A stretch of 64,000 bases of DNA from Embleya sp045207655. GTDB lineage: Bacteria; Actinomycetota; Actinomycetes; Streptomycetales; Streptomycetaceae. A program made the position numbers and the translations under genes. Each line of letters starts with the position of its first letter. Position 1 is the first letter of the stretch. Of this stretch, positions 50,451-59,423 are shown one piece after another. The notes beneath the pieces are model-generated. The model was not told where the DNA came from and did no database searches. It worked only from the letters and a program-made list of their open reading frames with translations. Location: contig NZ_CP108785.1 in the NCBI RefSeq assembly GCF_045207655.1, positions 3,534,001 to 3,598,000 on the forward strand. Direction: 5' to 3'.

Positions 50451-50775
50451 TGCTCAACCCTGGAGTCCGGGCAGCATCGGAAACAGGGCCGAACGGCCCT
50501 GATTCCGCCGATTGTGCCGAAGCCTCCGGATCCGACGACGGGCACCGCGCAGGGCGGCCCCGGGATCGGCGCCGGATGTCCCGATCCGATGGCCCGCTCC
50601 GACCTTCCGCGACCACCGGGTCGCCCGATGTGCGCACCATCGGTCACCGCATGAGCACCCACCGTGCCGTACGGCCGGCGCCGGGCAAAGGCCGGGGCCC
50701 CGTGAGCGCAGGTGCACTCGCGGGGCCCCGGGTGTCGGACGCGGAGGAGCGGCCGAGATCGGTGAGCGTGCGCGG
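50451..50775. other. Intergenic region with chaplin terminator
   Basis: No supported gene in 325 nt. The terminator at 50692-50731 serves the chaplin gene; the remainder should hold the promoter of the PNPOx-like gene. Confidence 0.5.
50692..50731 (-). terminator. Stem-loop terminator after the chaplin gene
   Basis: Fifteen-nt arms (50692-50706 and 50717-50731) pair with one wobble around a 10-nt loop, 45 nt past the chaplin stop codon. Confidence 0.8.
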
Positions 50776-51102
50776 TCAGCCTTGGTGGCCGCCACCACCG
50801 TGCTGCGGAGCCTCGTGCTGCGGCGACTCGTGGTGCGCGCCACCGTGCCTGTCGTCGTCGCCGTCGATGTTGGCGCAGAAGTTCCCGAACGTGGGGTTCA
50901 CGAAGCCGACAAGGTTGAGGCTGTTCCCGCAAATGTTCACCGGGATGTGCACCGGCACCTGGACGTTGTTGCCCGACAGGACGCCGGGGGAGCCGACCGC
51001 GGCGCCGTTCGCCTCGGAGCCCGCGCTCGCCGCACCGGCGCCGGCCATCACCAGCGCGGCGCTGCCCGCGACCATCACACCGGTCTTCTTGAACGTGTTC
51101 AC
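50776..51102 (-). CDS. Chaplin (short type) with His/Gln-rich C-terminal tail
   Basis: A 108-aa secreted surface protein. The signal peptide (MNTFKKTGVMVAGSAALVMAGAGAASA) is followed by one chaplin domain: GSPGVLSGNNVQVPVHIPVN, then ICGNSLNLVGFVNPTFGNFCANI with the two conserved Cys. Short chaplins assemble into amphipathic fibrils that lower surface tension and coat aerial hyphae. Unlike standard short chaplins, which end soon after the domain, this one has about 30 more residues rich in His, Gly, Gln and Asp. GTG at 51102 has GGAGAA upstream. It marks the host as an aerial-hypha-forming actinomycete. Confidence 0.93.
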   Translation of the reverse strand: MNTFKKTGVMVAGSAALVMAGAGAASAGSEANGAAVGSPGVLSGNNVQVPVHIPVNICGNSLNLVGFVNPTFGNFCANIDGDDDRHGGAHHESPQHEAPQHGGGGHQG

Positions 51103-51345
51103 TGCATTCTCCGTATCACCCACCCGCGCCACCCGATTGCGACGCACGACGAGTTCAACGACGCACCTCCACGATGGCAACCATCCAGTGGGTGAGTTCA
51201 TCCGATCCGGTGAACCCGGGCCTCGCGCCCGACGGCCGAAGGCCGGAGCGCGAACGCGGTCGCGCACCGGAGCGCGGCCGGGGAGCGGACGGTCCGGCGC
51301 CGACGGACAGCCGGGAGCGGGTGCGAAGCCCGCCCCCGCTGCCGG

Positions 51346-51801
51346 CTACGGACGGACGTACGGCCGGGTCATGATCTCCATGTTGTGACCGTTCGGGTCC
51401 TCGAAGTACGCGCCGCACCCGCCGAACCAGTCGTTGGTCTCGTCGGGTCGGGAGTGGCCGGGGTCGGCGTAGTAGGTGACCCCGAGCGCCTCCAGTCGCG
51501 CGATCATGGCGTCGAACCGGTCGTCGGGGACCAGGAACGCGTAGTGCTGGGACTGGATCGGTTCGTCGTTCTTCTCGTAGTAGTCGAGCGTCACGCCGTT
51601 GCCGAGGTCGACGGGCAGGAATGGCCCGAGCGGGGTACCGACTTCCAGGCCCAAGATCGAGGCGAGAAACTCGGCCGCCTGCCGGCGATCCTTGGCGTAG
51701 ACGGCGGTGTGGTTCAACAGGACGGTGTTCACCGGAAGTCGATCCCGGTCCTGTTCCTGCCGCTGTTGTTGTTGCTGTTCCTGCTTCCGGTCGTGCGACA
51801 T
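51346..51801 (-). CDS. VOC superfamily (glyoxalase/dioxygenase-like) protein
   Basis: A 151-aa protein with a glyoxalase/bleomycin-resistance fold: LLNHTAVYAKDRRQAAEFLASILGL with its first His, YAFLVPDDRFDAMIARLEALGV, and the C-terminal CGAYFEDPNGHNMEIMTRPY with the second metal-ligand pattern. An N-terminal tail of about 20 residues is Gln/Glu/Arg-rich (KQEQQQQQRQEQDRDR) and unlike the family. The enzyme activity cannot be told. ATG at 51801. Confidence 0.88.
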   Translation of the reverse strand: MSHDRKQEQQQQQRQEQDRDRLPVNTVLLNHTAVYAKDRRQAAEFLASILGLEVGTPLGPFLPVDLGNGVTLDYYEKNDEPIQSQHYAFLVPDDRFDAMIARLEALGVTYYADPGHSRPDETNDWFGGCGAYFEDPNGHNMEIMTRPYVRP

Positions 51802-52173
51802 CCGTGGAGCCTCTCCGGGTCTCGATTTCCGCTGGGATTCGGCGCGCGCGGGCGCCGGAGGGGAAGAGAAGGAGAGGAGAAGGCGGGGCTCTGGCCCGCC
51901 TCGGACTCACGCCGAGGCCGGGTGCCCTACTCGTGTATGGCCCATGGCCGACCCGGCAGTCACCCGAACGACGTTAGTGCCCGGGCCGGACCGAGGCAAC
52001 CATCGGGACCGCGGGCGCACGCGCGGTGGTCCGGGCGGCAACGTGCGTGCGGCGAGGGCGGCAAGTCCCGCGTGGGTGTGAACCGACGCGCCACGCCGAA
52101 TGATTCATCCTGATATGTCGCGTCCTCGGCTACATTGACCTCCGAGGAGGCGGATCTTGACGTCGGACACGCC
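51802..52173. other. Divergent intergenic region, VOC / potassium channel
   Basis: No supported gene. It should contain both outward promoters. A GAGGAGG purine run at 52144-52150 is too far (24 nt) from the ATG at 52174 to be its ribosome binding site, which leaves the channel start slightly doubtful. Confidence 0.45.
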
Positions 52174-52794
52174 ATGAAGCACATGTTGTCGGCCGGCACG
52201 GACTCCGCCGGTCGGCGGATGATGTTGTGGGGGCTGCTCCGCGGCGCGCTGATGTCGGCCCTGATGCTGGTGGTGTACTACCTCCTCCCACTGGATCGTC
52301 GGCTCGACATCGAGGCCGCCGTCGGACTCGTCGTCGGACTCGTCGCGTTCGTTGTGCTCGTGGCATGGCAGATCGAGGCCATCGCGCGCTCCGAGCGGCC
52401 GCGCCTGCGTGCCTTCGAGGCCGTTGCCGTCTCGCTGCCTTTCCTGTTGGTGCTCTTCGCCGCGACCTACTTCCTGATCGACTCGGATCAGGCGGACTCC
52501 TTCACCGAACCGATGTCCCGCACCGACGCGCTGTACTTCACCGTCACCGTCTTCGCCACCGTCGGCTTCGGCGACATCGCGCCACGGACCGAGGCCGCGC
52601 GCGTGGTGACGACGATCCAGATGCTGGTGGACCTGGTCGCGCTGGGCGTGATCGCACGAGTCATCCTGGGCGCGGTCCGGGTCGGCCTGCGCAGGCAGTC
52701 GGGTGGATCGGACGGCGACGCCATTCCCGACCTCGACCCGGACCGGGACGACCTCCCGGACCTGCCTCCCGACCCACCTCCACCCGGCGGGTAG
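52174..52794 (+). CDS. Potassium channel family protein (two-pore-helix, TVGFGD filter)
   Basis: A 206-aa membrane protein. Four hydrophobic segments are visible (LLRGALMSALMLVVYYLL; AAVGLVVGLVAFVVLVAW; LPFLLVLFAATYFLI; then MLVDLVALGVIARVIL), and the selectivity filter is TVFATVGFGDIAP, with ALYFTVT before it. This is the KcsA-like pore with two extra N-terminal helices. The C-terminus is a Pro/Asp-rich tail (DLDPDRDDLPDLPPDPPPP) with no RCK domain. In-frame TTG at 52135 is an alternative start. Confidence 0.88.
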   Translation: MKHMLSAGTDSAGRRMMLWGLLRGALMSALMLVVYYLLPLDRRLDIEAAVGLVVGLVAFVVLVAWQIEAIARSERPRLRAFEAVAVSLPFLLVLFAATYFLIDSDQADSFTEPMSRTDALYFTVTVFATVGFGDIAPRTEAARVVTTIQMLVDLVALGVIARVILGAVRVGLRRQSGGSDGDAIPDLDPDRDDLPDLPPDPPPPGG

Positions 52795-53003
52795 CGCACC
52801 ACGGACGACCGGGCTCGGGGAAGCCGTCCGATCAGGGTTTACGACCATAAGCTCATCAATGAAAACGCCTTGCGATCATCATATCCACCCGGCCCGCTTC
52901 CGTGTGTCGACCATTCCCGAAAGGCCTCGACCGGCACAGGATGGTGCCCGTCGTTTCCGGCTGGTCGGAACGGTGGAAAAGCCCGCAAGGAGAGGAAACG
53001 ACG

Positions 53004-53780
53004 ATGAGCGACGCCCCGGTCGTCACGTATGGAAGCTATCTGCGCCTGGACACGCTGCTGTCCTGCCAGGAGCCGCGGACCGAAGCGCACGACGAGATGT
53101 TGTTCGTGGTCATCCACCAGGTCTACGAACTGTGGTTCAAGCAGATCCTGCACGAGGTCGCGCTGCTCCAGCGCCAGTTGGAGGGCGGCAACGGCGCCGG
53201 CGCCCTGCACACGGCACGTCGGGTCGCCAAGATCCTGAAGACGGTCGTCGGCCAACTCGACGTCCTCGAGACCATGACGCCCCGGCAGTTCGCGTCCTTC
53301 CGCGACGCGCTCGGCACCTCGAGCGGGTTCCAGTCGGCACAGTTCCGCGAACTGGAAGCCGTGCTCGGACGCCGGGAGTTCGGATCCTTCGAAACCGGTC
53401 ACGAAGAGCGGCTCAAGGCCGCCGCGCACCGCCCTTCGGTGTTCGACTCGCTGCTGCGTCACCTCGCCGTCCTGGGCTACGCGGTCCCCGAGCGGGTCCT
53501 GGAACGGGACACGAGCGTCGCGTGGCGACCGGACCCGGAGGTCCAGGAGGTCCTCAAGGCCGTGTACCTCGACGAGACCGCGCACGCGACACAGGTCTGC
53601 GAGGCCCTCGTCGACATCGACGAGGGCCTCCAGGAATGGCGCTACCGGCACATGAAGATGGTCGAGCGCACCATCGGTGCCAAGATCGGCACGGGCGGCT
53701 CCGCCGGCGCCGAGTACCTGCGCGCGACGTTGTTCTCGCCGGTCTTCCCCGACCTGTGGGAGGTCAGGTCCCAGGCCTGA
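53004..53780 (+). CDS. kynA: Tryptophan 2,3-dioxygenase
   Basis: A 258-aa heme enzyme that opens the indole ring of L-Trp to N-formylkynurenine, the first step of the kynurenine pathway. Family motifs are YGSYLRLDTLLSCQ (residues 9-22), EMLFVVIHQVYELWFKQIL (31-49), and RYRHMKMVERTIGAKIGTGGS near the C-terminus (split as RYRHMKMVERTIG and AKIGTGGS), where the heme-ligating His lies. The size fits bacterial TDO. ATG at 53004 has AAGGAGAGG about 8 nt upstream. No kynureninase or formamidase gene is adjacent, so the product may feed NAD or a natural product pathway elsewhere. Confidence 0.96.
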   Translation: MSDAPVVTYGSYLRLDTLLSCQEPRTEAHDEMLFVVIHQVYELWFKQILHEVALLQRQLEGGNGAGALHTARRVAKILKTVVGQLDVLETMTPRQFASFRDALGTSSGFQSAQFRELEAVLGRREFGSFETGHEERLKAAAHRPSVFDSLLRHLAVLGYAVPERVLERDTSVAWRPDPEVQEVLKAVYLDETAHATQVCEALVDIDEGLQEWRYRHMKMVERTIGAKIGTGGSAGAEYLRATLFSPVFPDLWEVRSQA

Positions 53781-53854
53781 GCCGCACCCCGCGGCGAAGC
53801 CCGGGGCCGGCCCCGAGCCCGCTCTGCCCGCCCCGCCCGGATCGGCGGCCCACC

Positions 53855-56242
53855 CTACTCCGTCCGCAGCGCCGTCGCCGTGCGCGCCTTGGCCGCCCAA
53901 CTCGCGGGCAGGGCCGCGCCCAGGACCGCGATCAGCACGCCCGCGAGACCGAGCAGGACCAGTTGCCACGCGTCGTACACCTCGAGGATGCTCGGCGGCA
54001 GGTTGGTGCCCGCCGCGTGCCCCATCACCGGCAGCACATAGGCGTGCAGCGCGAAGCCGGCCGGCACGCCGACCAGGCCGCCGAGCAGGCCGATGCCCGC
54101 GACCGAGGCGAGCACCAGGCTCAGGGTCTGCCTCGGCGTCATGCCCAGGGCCTTGCACACGCCGATGTCGTGCACGCGCTCCCTGGTGTCCAACACGACC
54201 GAGTTGAGCACGCCGAGTGCCGCCACCGCGACCAGCATGAGGGTGAGCAGGACGGCCATCGTGTTCAGGATCAGGATCATGCCCTCCGCCTCGGTGGGCG
54301 AGTTGACCAGCACATCGCCGCCCAACGGCCGTACCACCGCCTCGAGTTGCCGGGCATAATCGGCGGGCGACAGGCCCGATCCGACCTCGACCAGGAAGGT
54401 TTCGGGTCGGGCGGCGGCGAAGGCGGCGAGGTCCGCGTGCAGGCGCATGCCGTCGTCCGAGGTGTCGAAGGCCTCGCCGACGATCCGCAGGGTCTGCGTG
54501 TCGCCCCGGTAGGTCACCCGGACCGGGTCGCCGATCCTGGTTCCGGTGCGCTCCAGGAAACGGGTGGGCACCGCGACCTCGCCGGGGCCGGCGATCCAGT
54601 GCCCGGAGATCATCTCGTAGCCGCCGGGCCGGGAATCGCCCTGATACAGCGTCGCCCGGACCGAGCCGGCCACCCCGGTCACGGTGACGTCCGCCTGGGC
54701 CAGGCCGTAGTACGACGCGGTGCCCCGCTGCGCCTCGATCGCGGCGCGCACCCGAGCCGTGTCGACGGCGGGCTCGGCGGTGTCGCCCTTGTTGGGCTGC
54801 GGTCCGCCCGGCCCGGCCGGTCCGCCCGGCCCCTCGGATGGCCCGCCGGCGATGACCGTGATCGCGGCGCGGTTCTCCGGATCCTGCGCCTCGCCGACCG
54901 CGTTCAGGGACGAGGTCAGCCCCAGCGCGAAGGTCGCGGCGACCGTACCGAAGGCCACCGCGAGCAACATCGCGAGCATCCGCACCGGGTGCGCGAACGG
55001 ACTCGCGAGGCCGTACGTCAGCGCGCGCGGGAGCGGCAGTCGGCCCGCCGCGCGGTGCGCCCACTGGCCCCGTCCGGTACGCGGCGCGCGGCCGATCGCG
55101 ATGGCCTCGACCGTACGCAGCCGCCCGGCCCGCAGCGCGGGCACCAGCGCCGCGAGCACGACCACCAGCAGGGCCGCGGCCGGCACCAGGACGTCCACCC
55201 ACCAGGCCACCGCCAGCGACGTGTCGCCGTAGACCTCCTCGGTGTCCGACAGCAGCGGCAGCGCCATCAGGTTGCCCAGGACGACGCCCGCCCCGATGCC
55301 GACGGCGGCCGGGATCAACGCCTGGGCCACATAGGCCCGGACCACCTCGCGCGGGGTGAAGCCGATGGCCTTGAGGATGCCGATCCGGCGCAGCCCGGTG
55401 CCGACCGCGCCGCTGACCACGCTGCCGACGATGATCACCGACATCGCGATGCCCAGCGCGCCGAACGCCAACAGGAACGGGATGGTCGGCGCGGCGTTCC
55501 GATCGGCGGCGCGTTTGGTGTCCAGGTACGACTGGCTGCCCAACAGCGCCTCGGGCGGCACGGCCGCGGCGAGTCGGGCCCGGGCGGCGGTGATGTCGTC
55601 GTTGCCGCCCGCCGCGGCGAAGCGGTAGAGCATCTGGGTGGTGAGCGGCCCGGTCGACGTCGCGATCGCGGTGACCTGCTCGGGCGTGGCCCACACGTCG
55701 GCGGTCTTGCTCGCCGACATGGCGATGCCCACGATGGTCAGGGTCGGGGCGTCCGCGGCATCGGACGCGCGCAGGGTGGAGCCGAGCCGGATGTCGGGGC
55801 CGCCGAAGGAGGCGGACACGACGATCTCGCCCGGGCCGGCCGCCCATCGGCCGGACCTCAGGTCCAAGTCGTCCACATCGGCATCGGGACCGGGCCGCCC
55901 GACCAGGGTCAGCGGTGGCAGGTGCCCGCCGCCGGTCACCGGGCGCAACGTCGTGGACGGGAACGGCCCCGCGGTCGCGGTGACGCCGGACTGCCGTCGG
56001 GTGGCGTCCAGTTGTGCCGCGCTCGCCGCGGCCGGGTCGTACTGCACGCTCAGGTGCGCGCCGTGCTGCTGCGCGAAGGCGTGGTCGAACGGCGCGTTCG
56101 CGGCGACCATGAGCGACCCGGCGACCACGGCCGAGGCCACCGCCATCATCGTGGCCAGCGCGATCACCAGGGTCTGCACCCGCCGTCGACCCACGCCGGA
56201 ACGCACCACCCGGCCCAGTGCGGAGCCGCCGAGGCCGATCAT
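53855..56242 (-). CDS. FtsX-like ABC transporter permease
   Basis: A 795-aa permease of the MacB/FtsX type, about eight to ten transmembrane helices. N-terminal helix: VQTLVIALATMMAVASAVVAG. First extracellular domain: residues about 45-240. Then helices (IPFLLAFGALGIAMSVIIVG; VLVPAAALLVVVLAALVPAL), and a C-terminal block (LILNTMAVLLTLMLVAVAALGVL; LVLLGLAGVLIAVLGAALP). Gly/Pro-rich linker PGGPAGPGGP lies between the repeats. Its ATG overlaps the ATPase stop (ATGA). It is probably an exporter or lipoprotein-release permease; the two downstream two-component pairs may sense its substrate. Confidence 0.92.
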   Translation of the reverse strand: MIGLGGSALGRVVRSGVGRRRVQTLVIALATMMAVASAVVAGSLMVAANAPFDHAFAQQHGAHLSVQYDPAAASAAQLDATRRQSGVTATAGPFPSTTLRPVTGGGHLPPLTLVGRPGPDADVDDLDLRSGRWAAGPGEIVVSASFGGPDIRLGSTLRASDAADAPTLTIVGIAMSASKTADVWATPEQVTAIATSTGPLTTQMLYRFAAAGGNDDITAARARLAAAVPPEALLGSQSYLDTKRAADRNAAPTIPFLLAFGALGIAMSVIIVGSVVSGAVGTGLRRIGILKAIGFTPREVVRAYVAQALIPAAVGIGAGVVLGNLMALPLLSDTEEVYGDTSLAVAWWVDVLVPAAALLVVVLAALVPALRAGRLRTVEAIAIGRAPRTGRGQWAHRAAGRLPLPRALTYGLASPFAHPVRMLAMLLAVAFGTVAATFALGLTSSLNAVGEAQDPENRAAITVIAGGPSEGPGGPAGPGGPQPNKGDTAEPAVDTARVRAAIEAQRGTASYYGLAQADVTVTGVAGSVRATLYQGDSRPGGYEMISGHWIAGPGEVAVPTRFLERTGTRIGDPVRVTYRGDTQTLRIVGEAFDTSDDGMRLHADLAAFAAARPETFLVEVGSGLSPADYARQLEAVVRPLGGDVLVNSPTEAEGMILILNTMAVLLTLMLVAVAALGVLNSVVLDTRERVHDIGVCKALGMTPRQTLSLVLASVAGIGLLGGLVGVPAGFALHAYVLPVMGHAAGTNLPPSILEVYDAWQLVLLGLAGVLIAVLGAALPASWAAKARTATALRTE

Positions 56243-56931
56243 CGGACGGCCTCCGCGCGCGTGTCGAGCGCGAGGTGCCCGTCGACCAGATGGATCGTGC
56301 GGCTCGCGCACGCCTGGGCCAGCGCCAGGTCGTGGGTGACCAGCACGATGGTCTGCCCGTCCCGGTGCAGGTCCACCAGCAACTCCCGTACGTCGTGCCC
56401 CGACGCGGTGTCCAACGCGCCGGTCGGCTCGTCCGCGAGCAGCAGTGCGGGCCGATTGACCAGCGCCCGGGCCACCGCGACGCGCTGGCGTTCGCCGCCG
56501 GAGAGCCGGCCCGGGTAGGCGTGGGCGTGCCGTTGGATGCCCAGCACCTCCATCAACTCGGCGGCGCGGGCCGCCGCCTTGCGCCGGGAGGAACCGGTGA
56601 GTTGGGCCGGAAGCTGGATGTTGTCGGCGACGGTGAGGTCGTCGAGCAGGTTGAAGAACTGGAAGACCATGCCGATGTGTTCGCGGCGAAAGCGGGCCAG
56701 CGCGTGCTCGCTCAGCCCGTCGATCCGCCGGCCGGCAACGGTCACCGTGCCCTCGGTCGGCTTGTCCAGCCCGGCGACCAGGTTCAGCAGCGTGGACTTG
56801 CCGCTGCCCGAGGGACCGGTCACCGCGAGCGCCTCGCCCTGGGCGACGCCGAGGTCGAGCGGTCCGAGCGCGGGAGCGCCGGCGCTGTCGTAGCGCTTGG
56901 CCACGCCCGCCAGTTCGATCACGTGAGTCAT
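56239..56931 (-). CDS. ABC transporter ATP-binding protein (MacB/LolD type)
   Basis: A 230-aa ATPase of minimal LolD size, partner of the overlapping permease. Motifs: Walker A GPSGSGKST, Q-loop VFQFFNLLDDLT, signature LSGGERQR, Walker B ALLLADEPTGALDT, and H-loop VTHD. The ATG at 56931 is used. It is divergent from the sensor kinase at 57117, so the divergent promoter region (56932-57116) likely links the exporter to the two-component regulator. Confidence 0.95.
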   Translation of the reverse strand: MTHVIELAGVAKRYDSAGAPALGPLDLGVAQGEALAVTGPSGSGKSTLLNLVAGLDKPTEGTVTVAGRRIDGLSEHALARFRREHIGMVFQFFNLLDDLTVADNIQLPAQLTGSSRRKAAARAAELMEVLGIQRHAHAYPGRLSGGERQRVAVARALVNRPALLLADEPTGALDTASGHDVRELLVDLHRDGQTIVLVTHDLALAQACASRTIHLVDGHLALDTRAEAVR

Positions 56932-57116
56932 GGGGATCGTCCGTCCTTGACGTCGAGAGGGGGAGGTGTCCTTGTCGGCTCAGTGAACGTAGGGGCGGGC
57001 GCCGATCGGGCGCGTCGGCCACCCAACCGACATCCGGCCCTCCGCGCGGAGGACCCGGGCGCGGGGTCATCCCTGCGAAGTACGCCGCACGGACCGCGGC
57101 CTGGCCGCGCGGGCGG

Positions 57117-58556
57117 ATGCGGCACGGCGTGGGCGGGTCGCACAATGAGCCGGTGGATACCGAAGACGAGCCGGGGGCCCGGCGTGGATGGCGGGCGCAA
57201 CTGGCGTTCACGCTGCGCTCGGAGGCCGGTACCGCCCCGCTCTCGCGTCGGGCGATGTGCGCCGACGTGGTGTTGGCCGTCCTGCTGACCGTGCTCGCGC
57301 TGGTGGTGGCGGCTCGGTATCCGGACAGCGGTCCGGTCCAGGACGCGCGGCACGTCCCGTACGAGTCCGCCGAGCGTCCGGCCCCACGGATCCCTCCGAT
57401 ATCTCCGATACCGCCGGAGGTCCGGCTACCCGAGGAATGGGGGCCATCCTCCGTCGAGTATCCGGCCGTACCGCGACCACCGATACCGCCGGAGGGTTGG
57501 CCACCCGAGGAACGGGGGCCGGCCTCCGTGCCCTGGCCGTTCCTGGTGCTCTCCGCGCTGCCGCTGGCCGTGCGACGCCGGTACCCGCTGGCCGCGTTCG
57601 CCGCGGTGCTGAGCGCGGGGGTGGCCATCGGCGAGGACGACGCGTCCTGGATCAACGTGCTGACCTGCGTGATCGGCGCCTACAGCGCCGTCGTCTACAG
57701 CCGCTACCGGGTGCGTGCGGTGTCCGTGCTGGTGGGTGCCGCGGTGTTGGCCGGCGCGGCGTTCCGGGACTCGGCGCCGATCCTGCCGGGCTGGTCGAGC
57801 CCGGGAGTGGTGCTGCTGGTCGCGGGCGGGATGGCCGGCCTGGTGCTGTTCTGGCGACGGCAGTTGGCGGCGAGCCGGGATCGGTACACCCGGCTCCAGC
57901 AGGACCAACAGGAGGCCACCCGCCGGGCGGTCGAGGAGGAGCGGTCCCGGATCGCCGCCGAACTGCACGATGTGGTGACGCACAATGTCAGCGTGATGGT
58001 GATCCAGGCGGGGGCCGCGCGCAAGGTGATGGACGCGGCGCCGGAACGCTCGAAGGAGGCGCTGCTCGCGGTCGAGGCGGGCGGGCGGGCCGCGATGGCC
58101 GAACTGCGCCATGTGATGGGACTGCTCGCCGCCGCGGACCACGAGCGCCCCGACGACCTCGAACCCCAACCCGGACTCGACCGACTGGACGAGCTGATCG
58201 AGCGGGTGCGCGCGGCCGGTACGCCGGTGCGCGTCGCGACGTCGCTGCCGCCGGACCCGCTGCCGCCCGGGGTGGATCTCGCGTCGTATCGGGTGGTCCA
58301 GGAGGCGCTGACCAATACGATCAAGCACGCGCCCGGCGCGGCGGCCAGTGTCGTCATCGGCTATACGGGGGATTGCTTGGAGATCGAGGTCATCGACACC
58401 GGAGGCACGCACGGCGGCCGGTCGATGGACGGCAACGGCCGGGGGCTGATCGGGCTGCGCGAGCGGTTGGCGGTCTACGGCGGCGAGTTGACCGCCGGGC
58501 CGACCCTGGTCGGCGGGTACCGGATCCGGGCCGCGGTCCCGTGGCGGACGGCGTGA
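57117..58556 (+). CDS. Sensor histidine kinase (NarL-partner type)
   Basis: A 479-aa membrane kinase (GTG at 57153 is an alternative start). Transmembrane segments: CADVVLAVLLTVLALVVAA, VPWPFLVLSALPLAV, AVSVLVGAAVLAGAAF and GVVLLVAGGMAGLVLFW. Phosphoacceptor helix: EEERSRIAAELHDVVTHNVSVMVIQ. N box: VQEALTNTIKHAPG. The ATPase region ends GNGRGLIGLRERLAVYGG. A Pro/Glu-rich extracellular loop (residues about 75-145) contains a 25-residue internal repeat, IPPEVRLPEEWGPSSVEYPA versus IPPEGWPPEERGPASVPWPF. The next gene overlaps by GTGA. Confidence 0.92.
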   Translation: MRHGVGGSHNEPVDTEDEPGARRGWRAQLAFTLRSEAGTAPLSRRAMCADVVLAVLLTVLALVVAARYPDSGPVQDARHVPYESAERPAPRIPPISPIPPEVRLPEEWGPSSVEYPAVPRPPIPPEGWPPEERGPASVPWPFLVLSALPLAVRRRYPLAAFAAVLSAGVAIGEDDASWINVLTCVIGAYSAVVYSRYRVRAVSVLVGAAVLAGAAFRDSAPILPGWSSPGVVLLVAGGMAGLVLFWRRQLAASRDRYTRLQQDQQEATRRAVEEERSRIAAELHDVVTHNVSVMVIQAGAARKVMDAAPERSKEALLAVEAGGRAAMAELRHVMGLLAAADHERPDDLEPQPGLDRLDELIERVRAAGTPVRVATSLPPDPLPPGVDLASYRVVQEALTNTIKHAPGAAASVVIGYTGDCLEIEVIDTGGTHGGRSMDGNGRGLIGLRERLAVYGGELTAGPTLVGGYRIRAAVPWRTA

Positions 58557-59230
58557 ACCGACCGGCGCTGCGGGTGGTCATCGCCGACGACCAGGCGCTG
58601 GTGCGTACCGGCTTCGGGATGATCCTGGCCTCGGACGGCATCGAGGTGGCGGCCGAGGCGGCCAACGGGGCCGAGGCGATCGCCGCGGTGCGGCGCACCC
58701 GACCCGACGTGGTGCTCATGGACATCCGCATGCCCCAGATGGACGGCATCGAGGCCACTCGCCGGATCCTCGCCGACGGCGGCTCGGCCGGCACCCGGGT
58801 GATCATCCTGACCACGTACGACCTGGACCACTACGTCTACGCCGCGCTCACCGCCGGGGCCAGCGGCTTCCTGCTCAAGGACGTCACCCCCGAGCAACTG
58901 GTCGCCGCCGTATGCCTGGTCCAGGCCGGCGACGCGCTGCTCGCGCCGACCATCACCCGCCGGCTGATCGAGCGCTTCGCGCATCGCGACGAACCGCGTG
59001 GCACGCCGCACCGCGACCTGTCCGAGTTGACCCCGCGCGAGTTGGAGGTGCTCCGGCTGCTCGCGACGGGTTTGAGCAACGCCGAACTCGCCGAGCGGTT
59101 GTCACTGAGCCCGACCACGGTCAAGACCCACATCGGTCGCATCCTGTCGAAGCTGAACCTCCGGGACCGGGTGCAGGCGGTGGTGCTTGCGTACGAGACC
59201 GGGCTGATCGCACCGGGCGGCGGAGCCTAG
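58553..59230 (+). CDS. NarL/FixJ family response regulator
   Basis: A 225-aa regulator partner of the preceding kinase. The receiver has RVVIADDQALVRTGFGM, phosphoacceptor Asp in VVLMDIRMPQMDG, and FLLKDVTPEQLV. The helix-turn-helix is LTPRELEVLRLLATGLSNAELAERLSLSPTTVKTHIGRILSKL. GTG at 58553 overlaps the kinase stop (GTGA), so the pair is translationally coupled. Confidence 0.95.
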   Translation: MNRPALRVVIADDQALVRTGFGMILASDGIEVAAEAANGAEAIAAVRRTRPDVVLMDIRMPQMDGIEATRRILADGGSAGTRVIILTTYDLDHYVYAALTAGASGFLLKDVTPEQLVAAVCLVQAGDALLAPTITRRLIERFAHRDEPRGTPHRDLSELTPRELEVLRLLATGLSNAELAERLSLSPTTVKTHIGRILSKLNLRDRVQAVVLAYETGLIAPGGGA

Positions 59231-59423
59231 TGCCGCGCCCGGCGGGGCCCGGTATCGCCTGCCCGGCCGGGCGAAGGCGTACGGCCTCATCCCGCTCCCG
59301 CGCCGGCTCCACGCGTCCGCGACCGGTGTGACTCGCCGCCGCGTGGCCGGCCGCCGAGTCCCGTATCCCGCGCTCGTGCCGGATGCGGCGCTCGCGGGCG
59401 GGTCCCCTGCGGGGGCTGCCCCT

